Numbered from the stretch's first letter, positions 17,168-27,057 are shown. The stretch: DNA of 64,000 bases from Longitalea arenae (GCF_016924755.1 NZ_JAFFJX010000006.1:62001-126000), one strand, 5' to 3'. Program-made: numbers and translations. Notes: generated by a model not told the origin, from the sequence alone.

Positions 17168-19399
17168 ATGGGACGATTGATTATTATATCTAACAGGCTA
17201 CCTTTTTCTATTGACCATGAAGGAGATCAGCTTTCGCTTCGGCAAAGCTCCGGGGGACTTGTTTCGGCTATTAAAAGTTATATTGAAAGCGAAAGTTCTA
17301 AAAACCGTGCGTTTACGGATAAGTTGTGGGTAGGTGTGGCAGATTTTCCCCAAAATGAATGGAGCGTGGTCTCCGAACAGTTAACAAGTGTTGACTTTCA
17401 GATCAATCCTTTATTCTTAAATAAAATACTTTACAAGGACTATTATAACGGTTTTTCCAATTCTGTATTATGGCCCTTGTTCCATTATTTTCCCAGCCTG
17501 GTCGACTACCAGGCACACTACTACGATGCGTATGTAAAAGTGAACCGGGCATTTGCTGATAAATTAATTCCGCTCATCCAGCCCGACGATACCATATGGA
17601 TCCACGATTATCAGCTGATGCTGTTGCCGGAAATGATCCGCGCGGAAAAACCGGAGGCTACCATCGGCTTCTTCCTGCATATCCCGTTCCCGTCGTATGA
17701 ACTGTTCAGGACCTTACCGGCTGAGTGGAAAACAGGTTTACTACGGGGTATACTGGGCAGTGACCTGGTAGGCTTTCACACCCACGATTATGCGCAGCAC
17801 TTCTTACAGTCGGTAAAAATGATCCTGGGTGTTGACAGTTATTTTCACACCATCCAGTACCAGGACCGCATGATCAAAGCGGATCTGTTTCCCATCAGTA
17901 TCGACTACAAAAAATTCAATAAAGCCTGCGATGATCCGGAGACCAAACAATATTACAATGAGATCAAAAACAACTTTGAAGGCAAGAAGATCATTTTCTC
18001 TGTAGACAGGCTCGATTACACCAAGGGCTTAATGGACCGCCTCAGTGCTTTTGATTATTTCCTGGATCAGTATCCTGACTGGCGGGAAAAAGTAGTATTT
18101 ATCCTGAATATCGTGCCATCCCGTGACGACATTCAGGCCTATACGGAGCGGAAGCAACAAATAGAACAAAAGATCGGAACCATCAATGGTAAAGTATCTA
18201 CCATCACCTGGCAGCCGATCATTTACAGATATACGCATTTACCATTCAATGAGCTGGCGGCCCTGTACAAAGCGGCCGATGTAGCATTGATAACGCCGTT
18301 GCGCGATGGCATGAACCTGGTGGCCAAAGAATATGTGGCCAGCTGTTCGGCGCGTAAAGGTGTTTTGATCCTGAGTGAACTGGCCGGCGCCGCCAATGAA
18401 CTGAATGAAGCATTACTGGTAAATCCTACCGACGTTATTGAAGTATCGAATGCGATCAACCGGGCATTGACCATGCCTGTAGATGAACAACAGCAACGGA
18501 TGATCCTGATGCAACAACGCTTGTCGGATTATGATGTGATCAAATGGGTAAGTGATTTCCTCGATCAGTTGTCGAATGTTAAACAGGAACAGCAAAAGCA
18601 ACAGGTAAAACATCTCGACGACCGCACCAGTTCGCAGATCCATTTGCATTACCAGATCGCTAAAACCCGTTGCCTCTTACTTGACTATGATGGCACCCTG
18701 GTGCCTTATGCCAAGCAGCCTAAAGACGCCAGGCCTAATGAGGACCTGCGCACTTTACTGACCGATCTGTCTAACGATCCCAGGAACCTGGTAGTGATCA
18801 TCAGCGGGCGGGAAGCTGAAACGCTGGAGAACTGGCTGGGTGATCTTCCGTTAATGCTGGTAGCGGAACATGGCGCCAGCTTTAAACCGAAAGGCGAGCA
18901 GTGGCAGCAGACCGTTTCAATCCCTGATCAGTGGAAGAACGAGATCAGGCCCATTATGCAATTATTCGTAACGCATTGCGTGGGTTCATTTATAGAAGAA
19001 AAAACAAATACACTGGCCTGGCATTACCGCAATACGCACCCCGACCTGGGCTTTACCCGGTCGAGGGAACTGATCAATAACCTTACACAGTTGTTGCAGA
19101 ACACGATGCTGCAGGTAGTGGATGGCAACAAAGTAGTGGAAGTGCGCATGTCGGGTTTTGATAAAGGCATCATGGCCCTGAAGATCGTGAATGACCTGCA
19201 ACCCGATTTTGTATTATGTATGGGTGATGATACCACTGATGAGGATATGTTCAAAGCGCTGGGAGAACGTGCATACAGCATTAAGGTAAGCAATGGCCCC
19301 ACGGCCGCCCAGTACACGGTCTTCTCGCAACAAAAAGTATTGCAATTACTGAAAAGACTCATGTTACCGATCGTGAACAAACAATACGCAGGAACATAA
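17168..19399 (+). CDS. Bifunctional trehalose-6-phosphate synthase/phosphatase (OtsA-OtsB fusion)
   Basis: The 743-residue protein joins two enzymes that make trehalose from UDP-glucose and glucose 6-phosphate. Residues 1 to about 470 are the GT20 synthase, with ISNRLPFS at the start, HDYQLMLLPE, FFLHIPFPS, SVDRLDYTKGL and PLRDGMNLVAKEY. Residues from about 495 are a HAD-type phosphatase, with LLLDYDGTLVPY near 500, VVIISGRE, and MGDDTTDEDMF near the end. Both active sites look intact. Fusions of this type are common in Bacteroidota. A strong terminator follows. The gene splits the histidine-degradation genes without an obvious metabolic link; trehalose acts in osmotic and desiccation stress. 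Confidence 0.92.
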   Translation: MGRLIIISNRLPFSIDHEGDQLSLRQSSGGLVSAIKSYIESESSKNRAFTDKLWVGVADFPQNEWSVVSEQLTSVDFQINPLFLNKILYKDYYNGFSNSVLWPLFHYFPSLVDYQAHYYDAYVKVNRAFADKLIPLIQPDDTIWIHDYQLMLLPEMIRAEKPEATIGFFLHIPFPSYELFRTLPAEWKTGLLRGILGSDLVGFHTHDYAQHFLQSVKMILGVDSYFHTIQYQDRMIKADLFPISIDYKKFNKACDDPETKQYYNEIKNNFEGKKIIFSVDRLDYTKGLMDRLSAFDYFLDQYPDWREKVVFILNIVPSRDDIQAYTERKQQIEQKIGTINGKVSTITWQPIIYRYTHLPFNELAALYKAADVALITPLRDGMNLVAKEYVASCSARKGVLILSELAGAANELNEALLVNPTDVIEVSNAINRALTMPVDEQQQRMILMQQRLSDYDVIKWVSDFLDQLSNVKQEQQKQQVKHLDDRTSSQIHLHYQIAKTRCLLLDYDGTLVPYAKQPKDARPNEDLRTLLTDLSNDPRNLVVIISGREAETLENWLGDLPLMLVAEHGASFKPKGEQWQQTVSIPDQWKNEIRPIMQLFVTHCVGSFIEEKTNTLAWHYRNTHPDLGFTRSRELINNLTQLLQNTMLQVVDGNKVVEVRMSGFDKGIMALKIVNDLQPDFVLCMGDDTTDEDMFKALGERAYSIKVSNGPTAAQYTVFSQQKVLQLLKRLMLPIVNKQYAGT

Positions 19400-19423
19400 A
19401 ATAATTACTGAATTTCCGACGGG

Positions 19424-19474
19424 AAAGTCCGGAAGATGTACACCAGCGGTGCACTTTCTTCCGGACTTTTATTT
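19424..19474 (+). terminator. Intrinsic terminator after the trehalose gene
   Basis: AAAGTCCGGAAGA pairs perfectly with TCTTCCGGACTTT over a loop of about 20 bases, followed by TTATTTA. The adjacent hutI gene therefore needs its own promoter. Confidence 0.85.
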
Positions 19475-19518
19475 ATGTTCATCATCTGCGGCTTTTCAAA
19501 TTACACTATCTTCACCCT

Positions 19519-20775
19519 ATGGCGGCCACACTAATTACCAATATCAAACAACTCGTTAATGTGCGGGAAGAATGGCCAGTGCTGCGGGGAAAAGAGTTGG
19601 CAGAACTCCCATGTATAAGCAACGCATATTTACTTATTGAAGACGATACCATCGCTGCCTATGGCAAGATGGAGGAACTGTCTTCCGCCACGCGGTTGAT
19701 GCCCGCTGAGGTCATTGACGCAAGCGGCAGACTGCTATTGCCGGCCTGGTGCGACAGTCATACACACCTGGTATTTGCCGCCAGCCGGGAAAATGAATTC
19801 ATTGATAAATTAAAAGGGCTCAGCTATGCTGAAATAGCCGCCAGGGGCGGGGGCATCCTGCATTCGGCCCGTAAGCTGAATGAAGCATCGGAGGATGAAC
19901 TGTTCAACCTGGCGTGGAAACGGTTGGAAGAACTGGCTCGACTGGGTACCGGTGCTATTGAAATTAAAAGCGGCTATGGATTAACTGTATCCGGCGAATT
20001 GAAAATGCTGCGGGTCATTAAAAAATTGAAGCAACGTTCGAAACTTACCATTAAAGCCACCTTCCTGGGCGCACATACTTATCCGCTCGAATATAAAAAC
20101 GATCACCAGGCCTATATCGATCAGATCATCGGGGAGATGTTGCCGGTAATTGCGCAGGAAGCGCTGGCCGATTATATTGATGTTTTCTGCGAAACAGGGT
20201 TCTTTTCGCCGGAAGAAACAGCCACGATCTGCAAAGCAGGTAAACAGTATGGATTAAAACCAAAGATCCATGCCAACCAGCTCAATTTGTCGGGTGGGGT
20301 GCAAACCGGTGTCGCATTAGGCGCTATCAGCGTCGATCACCTCGAGACCATGGATGAGCATGCGATCCGGTCTCTGGCCGGTTCGCAAACTATAGGAACG
20401 CTATTACCTACCGCCGCTTTCTTTTTAAGAATGCCCTTTCAACCGGCGCGCGCATTAATAGATGCAGGCTGCGCCATTGCACTGGCCTCAGACTTCAACC
20501 CCGGCTCTTCGCCCAGTGGGAATATGAACCTGGTGGTAAATATCAGCTGCATTCAAATGAAAATGTTGCCTGAAGAAGCGATCAACGCGGCTACGCTCAA
20601 CGGCGCCTGGGCCATGGAATGTGCCGGCACCCTGGGCAGCATTTCCATTGGCAAAAAAGCCAACCTCATTCTTACCAAACCGGTACCGTCGCTGGCCTAT
20701 ATACCTTATTCATTTGGGTCGAACCTGATAGACATGGTTTTTATCGGCGGAGAGCGGACAGGCAGTAACCATTGA
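19519..20775 (+). CDS. hutI: Imidazolonepropionase
   Basis: The 418-residue amidohydrolase opens the imidazolone ring to give N-formimidoyl-glutamate, the third step of histidine degradation. Metal and substrate motifs of the family are visible: DSHTHLVFAASRENEF near residue 78, GTGAIEIKSGYGL near 146, FLGAHTYP, KIHANQLNLSGG near 252, SVDHLE, and ASDFNPGSSPSGNMN near 322. It is separated from hutHU by the secreted protein and the trehalose gene, each followed by a terminator, so it is transcribed separately. Its downstream neighbour is the Gcr-type membrane protein gene, 57 bases on. Confidence 0.92.
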   Translation: MAATLITNIKQLVNVREEWPVLRGKELAELPCISNAYLLIEDDTIAAYGKMEELSSATRLMPAEVIDASGRLLLPAWCDSHTHLVFAASRENEFIDKLKGLSYAEIAARGGGILHSARKLNEASEDELFNLAWKRLEELARLGTGAIEIKSGYGLTVSGELKMLRVIKKLKQRSKLTIKATFLGAHTYPLEYKNDHQAYIDQIIGEMLPVIAQEALADYIDVFCETGFFSPEETATICKAGKQYGLKPKIHANQLNLSGGVQTGVALGAISVDHLETMDEHAIRSLAGSQTIGTLLPTAAFFLRMPFQPARALIDAGCAIALASDFNPGSSPSGNMNLVVNISCIQMKMLPEEAINAATLNGAWAMECAGTLGSISIGKKANLILTKPVPSLAYIPYSFGSNLIDMVFIGGERTGSNH

Positions 20776-20831
20776 CCATAGACCCGCCCGAACGGCGTTC
20801 AGCCGGGCGGGCATTCACCATTGACGATTAA
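20773..20831. repeat. GC-rich hairpin between hutI and the Gcr-type gene
   Basis: CCCGCCCG at 20783-20790 pairs with CGGGCGGG at 20804-20811 over a 13-base loop. It is flanked by two ACCATTGAC-like 7-mers on each side. There is no T-tract, so it may be a processing or attenuation element rather than a terminator. Confidence 0.6.
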
Positions 20832-20832
20832 G

Positions 20833-22863
20833 ATGATTAGGAAAAAGAAAAAAGTTAACCTGGTAAAAGAATTCCTTGAAAAGGGACGCGCTGTTTCCAT
20901 CAAGGACCGGGAAGAGGCATTGAACTACCTGGTGGCTTTCGTAGCAATGATCCGTCCGCGTTTATCGGAATTTGAAAGCGCCAATAAAAAGTTTGCAGAG
21001 ACCCTGCAGTACTTACACCAGCATGACAGCGTTGTGAACAACCTGCGGGTAGCTATTATGGCGCAGCTGATCAACAGCAACCTGGTGCCTTTGCTTACGG
21101 AAAGCGGCATTACCGTTTCACGGGGCGCGGGCCGCGAATTATATGCCCGCTTAAAACATAAACTTTTACCCCCGGCGCAGGACCCGAACGATTTTCTGTA
21201 CCTGCTGAACCGCATCTTTTTCAGGCATAATGATTATGAATGGGTAGAAAAGATCGGGCAGGAAAAATGGATCCATCTGTTCGAACTGATAGGCCTGCAT
21301 TTTTCGGAAAATAACCCGGTCATTATAAAACAGGTGATCGTATCATTACAGATCCTCAGCGCAAGGGTGGCCCAGCTGGGCTGGGAAAATGAGATCACCC
21401 GTAACACGCCCGCACATTGGCAGCCGCCGAACAATCCCTTTGCCATACAACAATACCTGGTGTACCAGATCAAAGAGCAGGTAGTGCGGTTTAACCAGGG
21501 CCAGGAAACCGTGCAGTCGCTGGCCAAAGCATTAAACGCGGTATTGACGGAATGTTTTACGCTGGTACAGCATATCCGCAACGAAACCGCCGAAAAAGGC
21601 ACCAGCCTGTCACAGACCTTTATCCTGTACCAGATCGAACAGAAGCTGAACCGGATGGTTCTGTTGCTCGACATCGCCGATGCCGATGAAAAGCTCAACC
21701 TGGCCCGTTTTGCCAACCTGTTCATGACCGTCGTTCGCAATGAGAACCGGAAGAACAGTATCAGGGAATTCTTATCACAAACTACCAATTACCTGGCTTA
21801 CCAGATCGCAGAACATAAGGGAAAAAAAGGAAGCAAATACATTACCTCTTCACCATTGGAATATTTTCAAATGATCGGCAGCGCGATGTGGGGTGGATTG
21901 ATCATTTGCTTTGTAGCCATCTTTAAGAATCTGTTGGGCCTGCTGCAGATGGCGCCTTTCTGGCATGGCTTTGTATACAGCATCAATTACAGCCTGGGTT
22001 TTGTGGCCATAGAGGAAACAAAGTCGACGCTGGCCACCAAACAACCGGCCTTTACTGCCAGCGCTGTAGCCAGTTCGTTAGATGCCCGTAAATCAGACGA
22101 TCGTCCTAATTTATACAACCTGGCAGTAACGGTATCGAAAGTAAGCCGCAGTCAGATCGCCTCCTTTATCGGGAACCTGATCGTGGTGTTCCCGGTCACC
22201 TACCTGCTGGTGTGGTTATACGATTGGGCAACCGGCCATCCCCTGGTGCAGGGTGAAAAAGCAGTTCATTTATTGCAGGACCAGCATCCCTGGCAAAGCC
22301 TTTCTTTATTATATGCCTGCAATACCGGTTTCTTTCTTTTTTTAAGCGGCATCATTGCCGGTTATGTGCAAAACAAGATCAATTACGGGCGTATAGATAA
22401 ACGGCTTACCGAACATCCGGTATTGCGATTATCGCTCCCGGCCAACCGGCTGCAAAAAATAGCTACCTACCTCAATGAACATGGAGGCAGCCTGGCGGGC
22501 AATATCGCTTTGGGATTTTTCCTGGGTATGGCCGGCATTGTGGGTAAGATCTTTGGAATCCCCTTTGATATCAGGCATATTACCATTTCAGCGGCCAACA
22601 CCTCCATAGGCGCATACGGAGTAGGGTGGGAGCATATTAATTACCGGTACCTGGCGAATGTAGTGGCCGGTGTATTGGGTATCGGCTTTCTGAACTTCCT
22701 GGTGAGCTTTTCCCTGGCTTTTTTTGTAGCGGTGCGTTCAAGAGGTATCCGCCTGAAGGATTACCCGGGTTTTTTAAAGATACTCTGGAAATATTTCCGC
22801 AGCCATCCGCTTGATTTCATCAGGCCCCGGAAGCGGCGATCAGAAAAAGAAACAACTATTTAA
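20833..22863 (+). CDS. Gcr-type 'site-specific recombinase' family membrane protein
   Basis: The 676-residue protein matches what I recall of the SpecificRecomb/Gcr family, first named from a gonococcal gene. Its N-terminal 330 residues are helical and charged. The rest has about six membrane segments, including MIGSAMWGGLIICFVAIFKN, IASFIGNLIVVFPVTYLLVW and GNIALGFFLGMAGIVGKIFG. The protein carries no tyrosine- or serine-recombinase catalytic pattern, so the family name is probably wrong and a membrane function is more likely. The ATG at 20833 is preferred over TTG at 20821. Its place between hutI and the formimidoylglutamase gene, with a short gap from hutI, raises the idea of a transport or membrane role in histidine use, but this is inference. 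Confidence 0.7.
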   Translation: MIRKKKKVNLVKEFLEKGRAVSIKDREEALNYLVAFVAMIRPRLSEFESANKKFAETLQYLHQHDSVVNNLRVAIMAQLINSNLVPLLTESGITVSRGAGRELYARLKHKLLPPAQDPNDFLYLLNRIFFRHNDYEWVEKIGQEKWIHLFELIGLHFSENNPVIIKQVIVSLQILSARVAQLGWENEITRNTPAHWQPPNNPFAIQQYLVYQIKEQVVRFNQGQETVQSLAKALNAVLTECFTLVQHIRNETAEKGTSLSQTFILYQIEQKLNRMVLLLDIADADEKLNLARFANLFMTVVRNENRKNSIREFLSQTTNYLAYQIAEHKGKKGSKYITSSPLEYFQMIGSAMWGGLIICFVAIFKNLLGLLQMAPFWHGFVYSINYSLGFVAIEETKSTLATKQPAFTASAVASSLDARKSDDRPNLYNLAVTVSKVSRSQIASFIGNLIVVFPVTYLLVWLYDWATGHPLVQGEKAVHLLQDQHPWQSLSLLYACNTGFFLFLSGIIAGYVQNKINYGRIDKRLTEHPVLRLSLPANRLQKIATYLNEHGGSLAGNIALGFFLGMAGIVGKIFGIPFDIRHITISAANTSIGAYGVGWEHINYRYLANVVAGVLGIGFLNFLVSFSLAFFVAVRSRGIRLKDYPGFLKILWKYFRSHPLDFIRPRKRRSEKETTI

Positions 22864-22894
22864 GGTGTGGCACCGTTTGACATTGTGCCACACC
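22864..22894. other. Perfect 10-bp hairpin after the Gcr-type gene
   Basis: GGTGTGGCAC and GTGCCACACC form a perfect stem with an 11-base loop directly after the stop codon. There is no T-tract, so it could be an mRNA end stabiliser or a Rho-assisted end. Confidence 0.55.
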
Positions 22895-22936
22895 TGGCCG
22901 TATAATCATTCATCAACGATCAATTAAATCAGCTGT

Positions 22937-23995
22937 ATGAAACATTTCAAATTCTACCATAAGCACGATGTACTGAACCTTACCAGGATCCGCCGCTTCG
23001 AGACCAAGCTGGGTGAAAGTGTACACATCCTGCCCGATAAAAACGCCTGGGAAACTGCCCTGCAGCAGTCACCTGCCAGGTATGTAGTATTTGGAATACC
23101 GGAAGATATTGGCATAAGGGCCAATCATGGCACCGGGGGCGCCGATTCGGCCTGGTCGTCGTTTTTGTCGGCTTTTTTAAACCTGCAAAGCAATGACTTT
23201 TTAAATGGAGAAGAGCTCATCGTGCTGGGGCATTTCAATTTTAGCGATGCCAGTGAACTCATAGAACAGAATGCTTACGGCTATGAAGAGAAGATCGATG
23301 CTTACCGCCACGCCGTTATGACCATCGATGAAGAGGTAGAAGAGCTCACCAAGATCATAACCTCATACAACAAAATACCCATTGCGATCGGGGGTGGACA
23401 TAACAACGCTTATCCCCTGATCAAAGGCGCTGCCAAAGGGTTGCATAAAGCCGGCATTTTACCGCTTGCCCAGATCAATTGCATCAATCTCGACGCACAT
23501 GCCGATTTTCGCCCATCGGAGGGAAGGCATAGTGGCAATGGTTTCCGGTATGCTGAAGAAGACGGCTATTTACAGAAATACTGTGTGGTGGGACTGCATG
23601 AGAACTACCTGCCGCAAAATGTATGGCTCGATATTGTGAATAATCCCTTCCTTGATTTCATTACCTACGAAGACATCTTCATCCTGGAAAAAAGGAATTT
23701 CATTCAGGCCATTGCTCATGCCACCAGTTTTACCGAAGAGAATTATACCGGTATCGAGCTGGACCTCGATTGTATTGAAAACACTTTATCCAGCGCCATG
23801 ACCCCTTCGGGTATTTCGCCCTTACATGCCCGGCAATATATGGTGCTTACGGCGCGGGAAAGCCAGGTTGCCTATTTACACATTTGTGAAGGCGCCACCC
23901 GCTTAAGCGATGGCCGTACGAATGAGACCACCGGCAAACTTATCAGTTACCTGGTAAGCGATTTCGTTAAAGCGCATGAAGATACGGGTGAATAA
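22937..23995 (+). CDS. hutG: Formimidoylglutamase (arginase family)
   Basis: The 352-residue protein belongs to the ureohydrolase family, shown by its Mn-binding motifs GGGHNN near residue 153, NLDAHADFRP near 185 and ELDLDCIEN near 275. Together with hutH, hutU and hutI nearby, the best reading is the enzyme that splits N-formimidoyl-glutamate into glutamate and formamide, completing the pathway. Arginase and agmatinase share these motifs, so the assignment rests on context. It follows the Gcr-type gene by 73 bases and ends before an inverted repeat. Confidence 0.85.
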   Translation: MKHFKFYHKHDVLNLTRIRRFETKLGESVHILPDKNAWETALQQSPARYVVFGIPEDIGIRANHGTGGADSAWSSFLSAFLNLQSNDFLNGEELIVLGHFNFSDASELIEQNAYGYEEKIDAYRHAVMTIDEEVEELTKIITSYNKIPIAIGGGHNNAYPLIKGAAKGLHKAGILPLAQINCINLDAHADFRPSEGRHSGNGFRYAEEDGYLQKYCVVGLHENYLPQNVWLDIVNNPFLDFITYEDIFILEKRNFIQAIAHATSFTEENYTGIELDLDCIENTLSSAMTPSGISPLHARQYMVLTARESQVAYLHICEGATRLSDGRTNETTGKLISYLVSDFVKAHEDTGE

Positions 23996-24009
23996 AACCA
24001 AACGCCCTA

Positions 24010-24092
24010 CAGTGATTCAGTTATTCATACTCCCGACTGTATTTAACTTAATAACCTATGAACTGAATAATTCAGGAACTGAATAACTGGTT
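24010..24092. repeat. Inverted repeat element between convergent genes
   Basis: GATTCAGTTATTCATA on the left is matched by TATGAACTGAATAATTCAG and a second GAACTGAATAACTGG copy on the right. The spacer contains CTGTATT at 24037-24043, the motif also found beside the arms at 1294 and 36262. It occupies the whole gap between the hutG and patatin genes. Confidence 0.7.
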
Positions 24093-24094
24093 TT

Positions 24095-26344
24095 CTAAAA
24101 CGGGATCCCTAAATTGATATACCATTGCAGTTTCCTGGTTTGATCGCTGTACATCGTGCTGATCTCAAGCGGCCCCAGGGCAAAGTTATACGAGTAGGTG
24201 AGTGAGTAACCCGAGAGTAGGTCGGGGTTCTGGAAGAATTCGCTGCGGCTGATAAAATTGGTGAACAGGACATTGGCCTTGCCGGTGACATAGTTATTGT
24301 TGAAGAGTTGCACCCGCAGTCCGCCCTGTAACATAGCCACAGAAGGAGTATATAAAGTGCCTTCGTGCAAACCGGCAAAGGTGATCTGGTTACGGAATAC
24401 CTTCGTCAATCCCCCAATGGCAAATTCATTCAATACATTCCGCGTATAGTTGAAGTTGATGCCACCCTGTCCGTTCAGCAACAAAGTCGTGCGGCCGCCC
24501 AACGGAATATAACTTTCCACATCGAGGGTTGTACGCAAATAGGGATAAGCACTGATCTGGATGGAATCAGGGTCTTCCAGGGGCACGCCGTTCGACAAAA
24601 AGTTCAGATTGGGATGTTGTTCAAAGACCCGTCCGGCCTCCGCATATAGTTTTACGCCCCGGCGCGCATAGATGCTGCGGTCAAGCGAATTATGTGAAAC
24701 ATAGCCGTACAGGGTATTATAGTTGTTGGTTCCTTTCAACTCAAGCCCCTTGGCGATCTTGGGTGAGTAATGCACCCATTCGAACCGGTGACCAGCGCCC
24801 AGGGAAAAATTACGGGTAGGGGAGAACTGAAAACGTTCCCCTATTTTGAAAAAGTTCTGCTTGTATAAACCATCCTGCTTGTACTGCTCATAGGTATTCA
24901 CATCGAACCGGTCGAACTGGGTTTCTGCGATCAGGGCGAAGTTCTTTAACCGGCCAAGGTATTGCAGGTGCTCCCCCCTGATGCGAAAGCTTTCTCCGAT
25001 ATTAATGGTAACCAGGCTGCGGGAATTGGTAATGAAAAAATTCCTGGCCGTGATATTGGCAATAATACCCACACCGGTGAAACGATTATAATGTATGCCC
25101 AGTTTGGCAAATGTGAGTGGATTCTCCGTTACATCGAAAATGATCTTACAGGTTCCATCGGACTGCGGTTGCAGCGAGTAGATGATGCGGCTGTAATAAC
25201 GGGTGCCATAAGCCTGGCGCACCATGTTCGACAGTTTGTGCGCAGTATATGACCTGTTCAACTGGAGGTCCATGGTGTGTGCAAAGAATTCGCTGGAGGT
25301 TTTTTCCACGCCATGTACTTCAAAAGACGAGATGGTCACCGCCTGCACTTTGGGCAAACGGTTCTTTCTGAATGCAACCGGGCCATAGATCGCATTGAGG
25401 GAATCGGCCAGCCGTTTGAACTTGGGGTACAATTTCCGGCCTTCTTCAATGCCCAGGTTCAGGATATCATTGCCGTCACTGAAGCTGCCCATATTATACT
25501 TTTCCATTTTAAATGGAATATAAATATCGCATTGCGGCACTTCGGTCCTGGCATCTTCTGCCTCGCGGAAAAAAGCGATCTGTAACAGGATCTGCAAGGC
25601 GTTGCGTACTTTTTCGGATGGCAGCAAGCCGCTGGCCACATTACTGCCAATGACAATATTGGCGCCCATTTCCTTTACATCGCGCACCGGGAAATTGCGT
25701 ACGATACCACCATCTACCATTCGTTTGCCATTGTAATCAACCGCTGTAAATACAGAGGGAATGGCCATACTGGAGCGGATGGCCGAAATGATCTCGCCTT
25801 CCTTCATGACAATAGCTTCTCCATTACCTACATCGGTGCCGATGCAACGAAAGGGAATGCTGAAGCGGGAAAAATCTTTTTCCTGGTGCACCGGAAAATA
25901 TAATTCGGAAAATTTAAGCCAGAGTTCCTGTCCCTGCAACAGCCCGCTTGGAAGGCGGAAGCGGTGATTCTGCCAGGGAAGTTCCACTACATATTTTGAG
26001 TATTCGTTCTTTTCTTCCATGAAGATGCTGCGCAGCGAGGACTGGTTGCTCAGCAGCAGGTCCCAATCGATGGACCGGGCAATTTTCTCAATACTATCAG
26101 CGGTGTAACCGATGGCATACAAACTGCCGATGATACTGCCCATACTGGTTCCGGTTATATAATCAACGTTCAGGCCGGCACTATCAATAGCTTTTAAAAT
26201 ACCAATATGCGCCAGTCCTTTGGCACCGCCACCGCTCAGCGTGACCCCTATTTTAGGGCGCTGGGCAGGCACTTGTGCCAAGGCAGATTGAACCAGAAAG
26301 ATCAGCCCAACCAGTAGTGGTTTGTAGCTTTTGAATATAACCAT
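24095..26344 (-). CDS. Patatin-like phospholipase with outer-membrane barrel (PlpD/FplA type)
   Basis: The 749-residue product has a signal peptide ending near residue 24 (SALAQ) and a patatin domain at about 31-330. The domain has the oxyanion loop SGGGAKG at 37-43, the nucleophile in GTSMG (Ser67) and the catalytic DGG (Asp211). A POTRA-like region and a C-terminal 16-strand-type barrel of about 350 residues follow, ending in WYINLGIPF with the terminal aromatic residue of outer-membrane proteins. This is the type Vd autotransporter plan: a lipase is carried on its own barrel. Whether the lipase domain faces out or into the periplasm is unknown. A minus-strand promoter was not clear. Confidence 0.88.
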   Translation of the reverse strand: MVIFKSYKPLLVGLIFLVQSALAQVPAQRPKIGVTLSGGGAKGLAHIGILKAIDSAGLNVDYITGTSMGSIIGSLYAIGYTADSIEKIARSIDWDLLLSNQSSLRSIFMEEKNEYSKYVVELPWQNHRFRLPSGLLQGQELWLKFSELYFPVHQEKDFSRFSIPFRCIGTDVGNGEAIVMKEGEIISAIRSSMAIPSVFTAVDYNGKRMVDGGIVRNFPVRDVKEMGANIVIGSNVASGLLPSEKVRNALQILLQIAFFREAEDARTEVPQCDIYIPFKMEKYNMGSFSDGNDILNLGIEEGRKLYPKFKRLADSLNAIYGPVAFRKNRLPKVQAVTISSFEVHGVEKTSSEFFAHTMDLQLNRSYTAHKLSNMVRQAYGTRYYSRIIYSLQPQSDGTCKIIFDVTENPLTFAKLGIHYNRFTGVGIIANITARNFFITNSRSLVTINIGESFRIRGEHLQYLGRLKNFALIAETQFDRFDVNTYEQYKQDGLYKQNFFKIGERFQFSPTRNFSLGAGHRFEWVHYSPKIAKGLELKGTNNYNTLYGYVSHNSLDRSIYARRGVKLYAEAGRVFEQHPNLNFLSNGVPLEDPDSIQISAYPYLRTTLDVESYIPLGGRTTLLLNGQGGINFNYTRNVLNEFAIGGLTKVFRNQITFAGLHEGTLYTPSVAMLQGGLRVQLFNNNYVTGKANVLFTNFISRSEFFQNPDLLSGYSLTYSYNFALGPLEISTMYSDQTRKLQWYINLGIPF

Positions 26345-26481
26345 CTGTTAGTCCCACGATTATTTTCGGGATGTACGTATTATAAGTCGTTAAAAATGGC
26401 CTGGTCAAAATAGGTGATTGGATTGTGAATACTGATCGTAAAGTCCTAAACAAATCACAAATTGGATCCTCTAGCTGGTGC

Positions 26482-26925
26482 TCAATGTATTTCTAAATGG
26501 CAGTTCATATCCACATCGTCTATGAATGCGCCCATTTTCCGGTAAAAGGCAATGGCCGGTTTATTCCAGTTAGACACCTGCCAGCGTAGTTTTACGCAGT
26601 TCGTTGCTCTCGCATGATCGATTACGGTCTGCAACAGCCTTGTTCCTACTGAATGCCCCCGGGCCGATTCTACCAAATAGAGATCATCGAGATACATCGT
26701 TTTGCCCGTCCAGCAAAAATAAGCGAAGAACCAGGCAGCATAACCAACGATCTTATTATGTTCATCTACAGCAACAAAACACTGGAACAAATTGTTGTCG
26801 GCTTTCATCTGTTCCACGGTATTTGTTACCCTTTCCGGTGTTTTTTGATAAAGCGCGAATTGATGCATCAGGTCGATAATGGCCGGGTAATCAGCCTCTG
26901 TTCCTTTACGGATCGTGATATTCAT
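26482..26925 (-). CDS. GNAT family N-acetyltransferase
   Basis: The 147-residue protein has the GNAT core. ITIRKGTEADYPAIIDLMHQ starts the first strand-helix unit, and the acetyl-CoA pyrophosphate loop motif appears as ESARGHSVGTRLLQT near residue 87. The end of the fold is WNKPAIAFYRKMGAF near 123. It would transfer an acetyl group to an amine; the N-terminal layout resembles diamine/spermidine acetyltransferase-like members, but the substrate is unknown. It lies alone between a gap of about 130 bases and a 9-bp repeat array. Confidence 0.85.
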   Translation of the reverse strand: MNITIRKGTEADYPAIIDLMHQFALYQKTPERVTNTVEQMKADNNLFQCFVAVDEHNKIVGYAAWFFAYFCWTGKTMYLDDLYLVESARGHSVGTRLLQTVIDHARATNCVKLRWQVSNWNKPAIAFYRKMGAFIDDVDMNCHLEIH

Positions 26926-26939
26926 GGGATAGTTTTAAG

Positions 26940-27057
26940 AGTCATATCGGTCAAAGGTGTCAAATGGGACAAAAAGTCGAAACGGATGAACTTATATGAC
27001 CTATATGACTAATTGACTGATGTGACTGATATGACTGAATTGACTGATTTGACTGGT
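26940..27057. repeat. Inverted 9-bp tandem arrays (TGACTGATA family)
   Basis: The right arm at about 26994-27057 has seven units such as TGATGTGAC, TGATATGAC and TGAATTGAC. The left arm at about 26940-26985 has the complementary phase (GTCATATCG, GTCAAAGGT, GTCAAATGG). It fills the gap between the GNAT and ABC-F genes, both on the minus strand. Confidence 0.8.

Noticed and set aside
20833-22863. True site-specific recombinase or mobile element
   Set aside because: No recombinase catalytic residues, no terminal repeats and no other mobility genes; the protein is a membrane protein.
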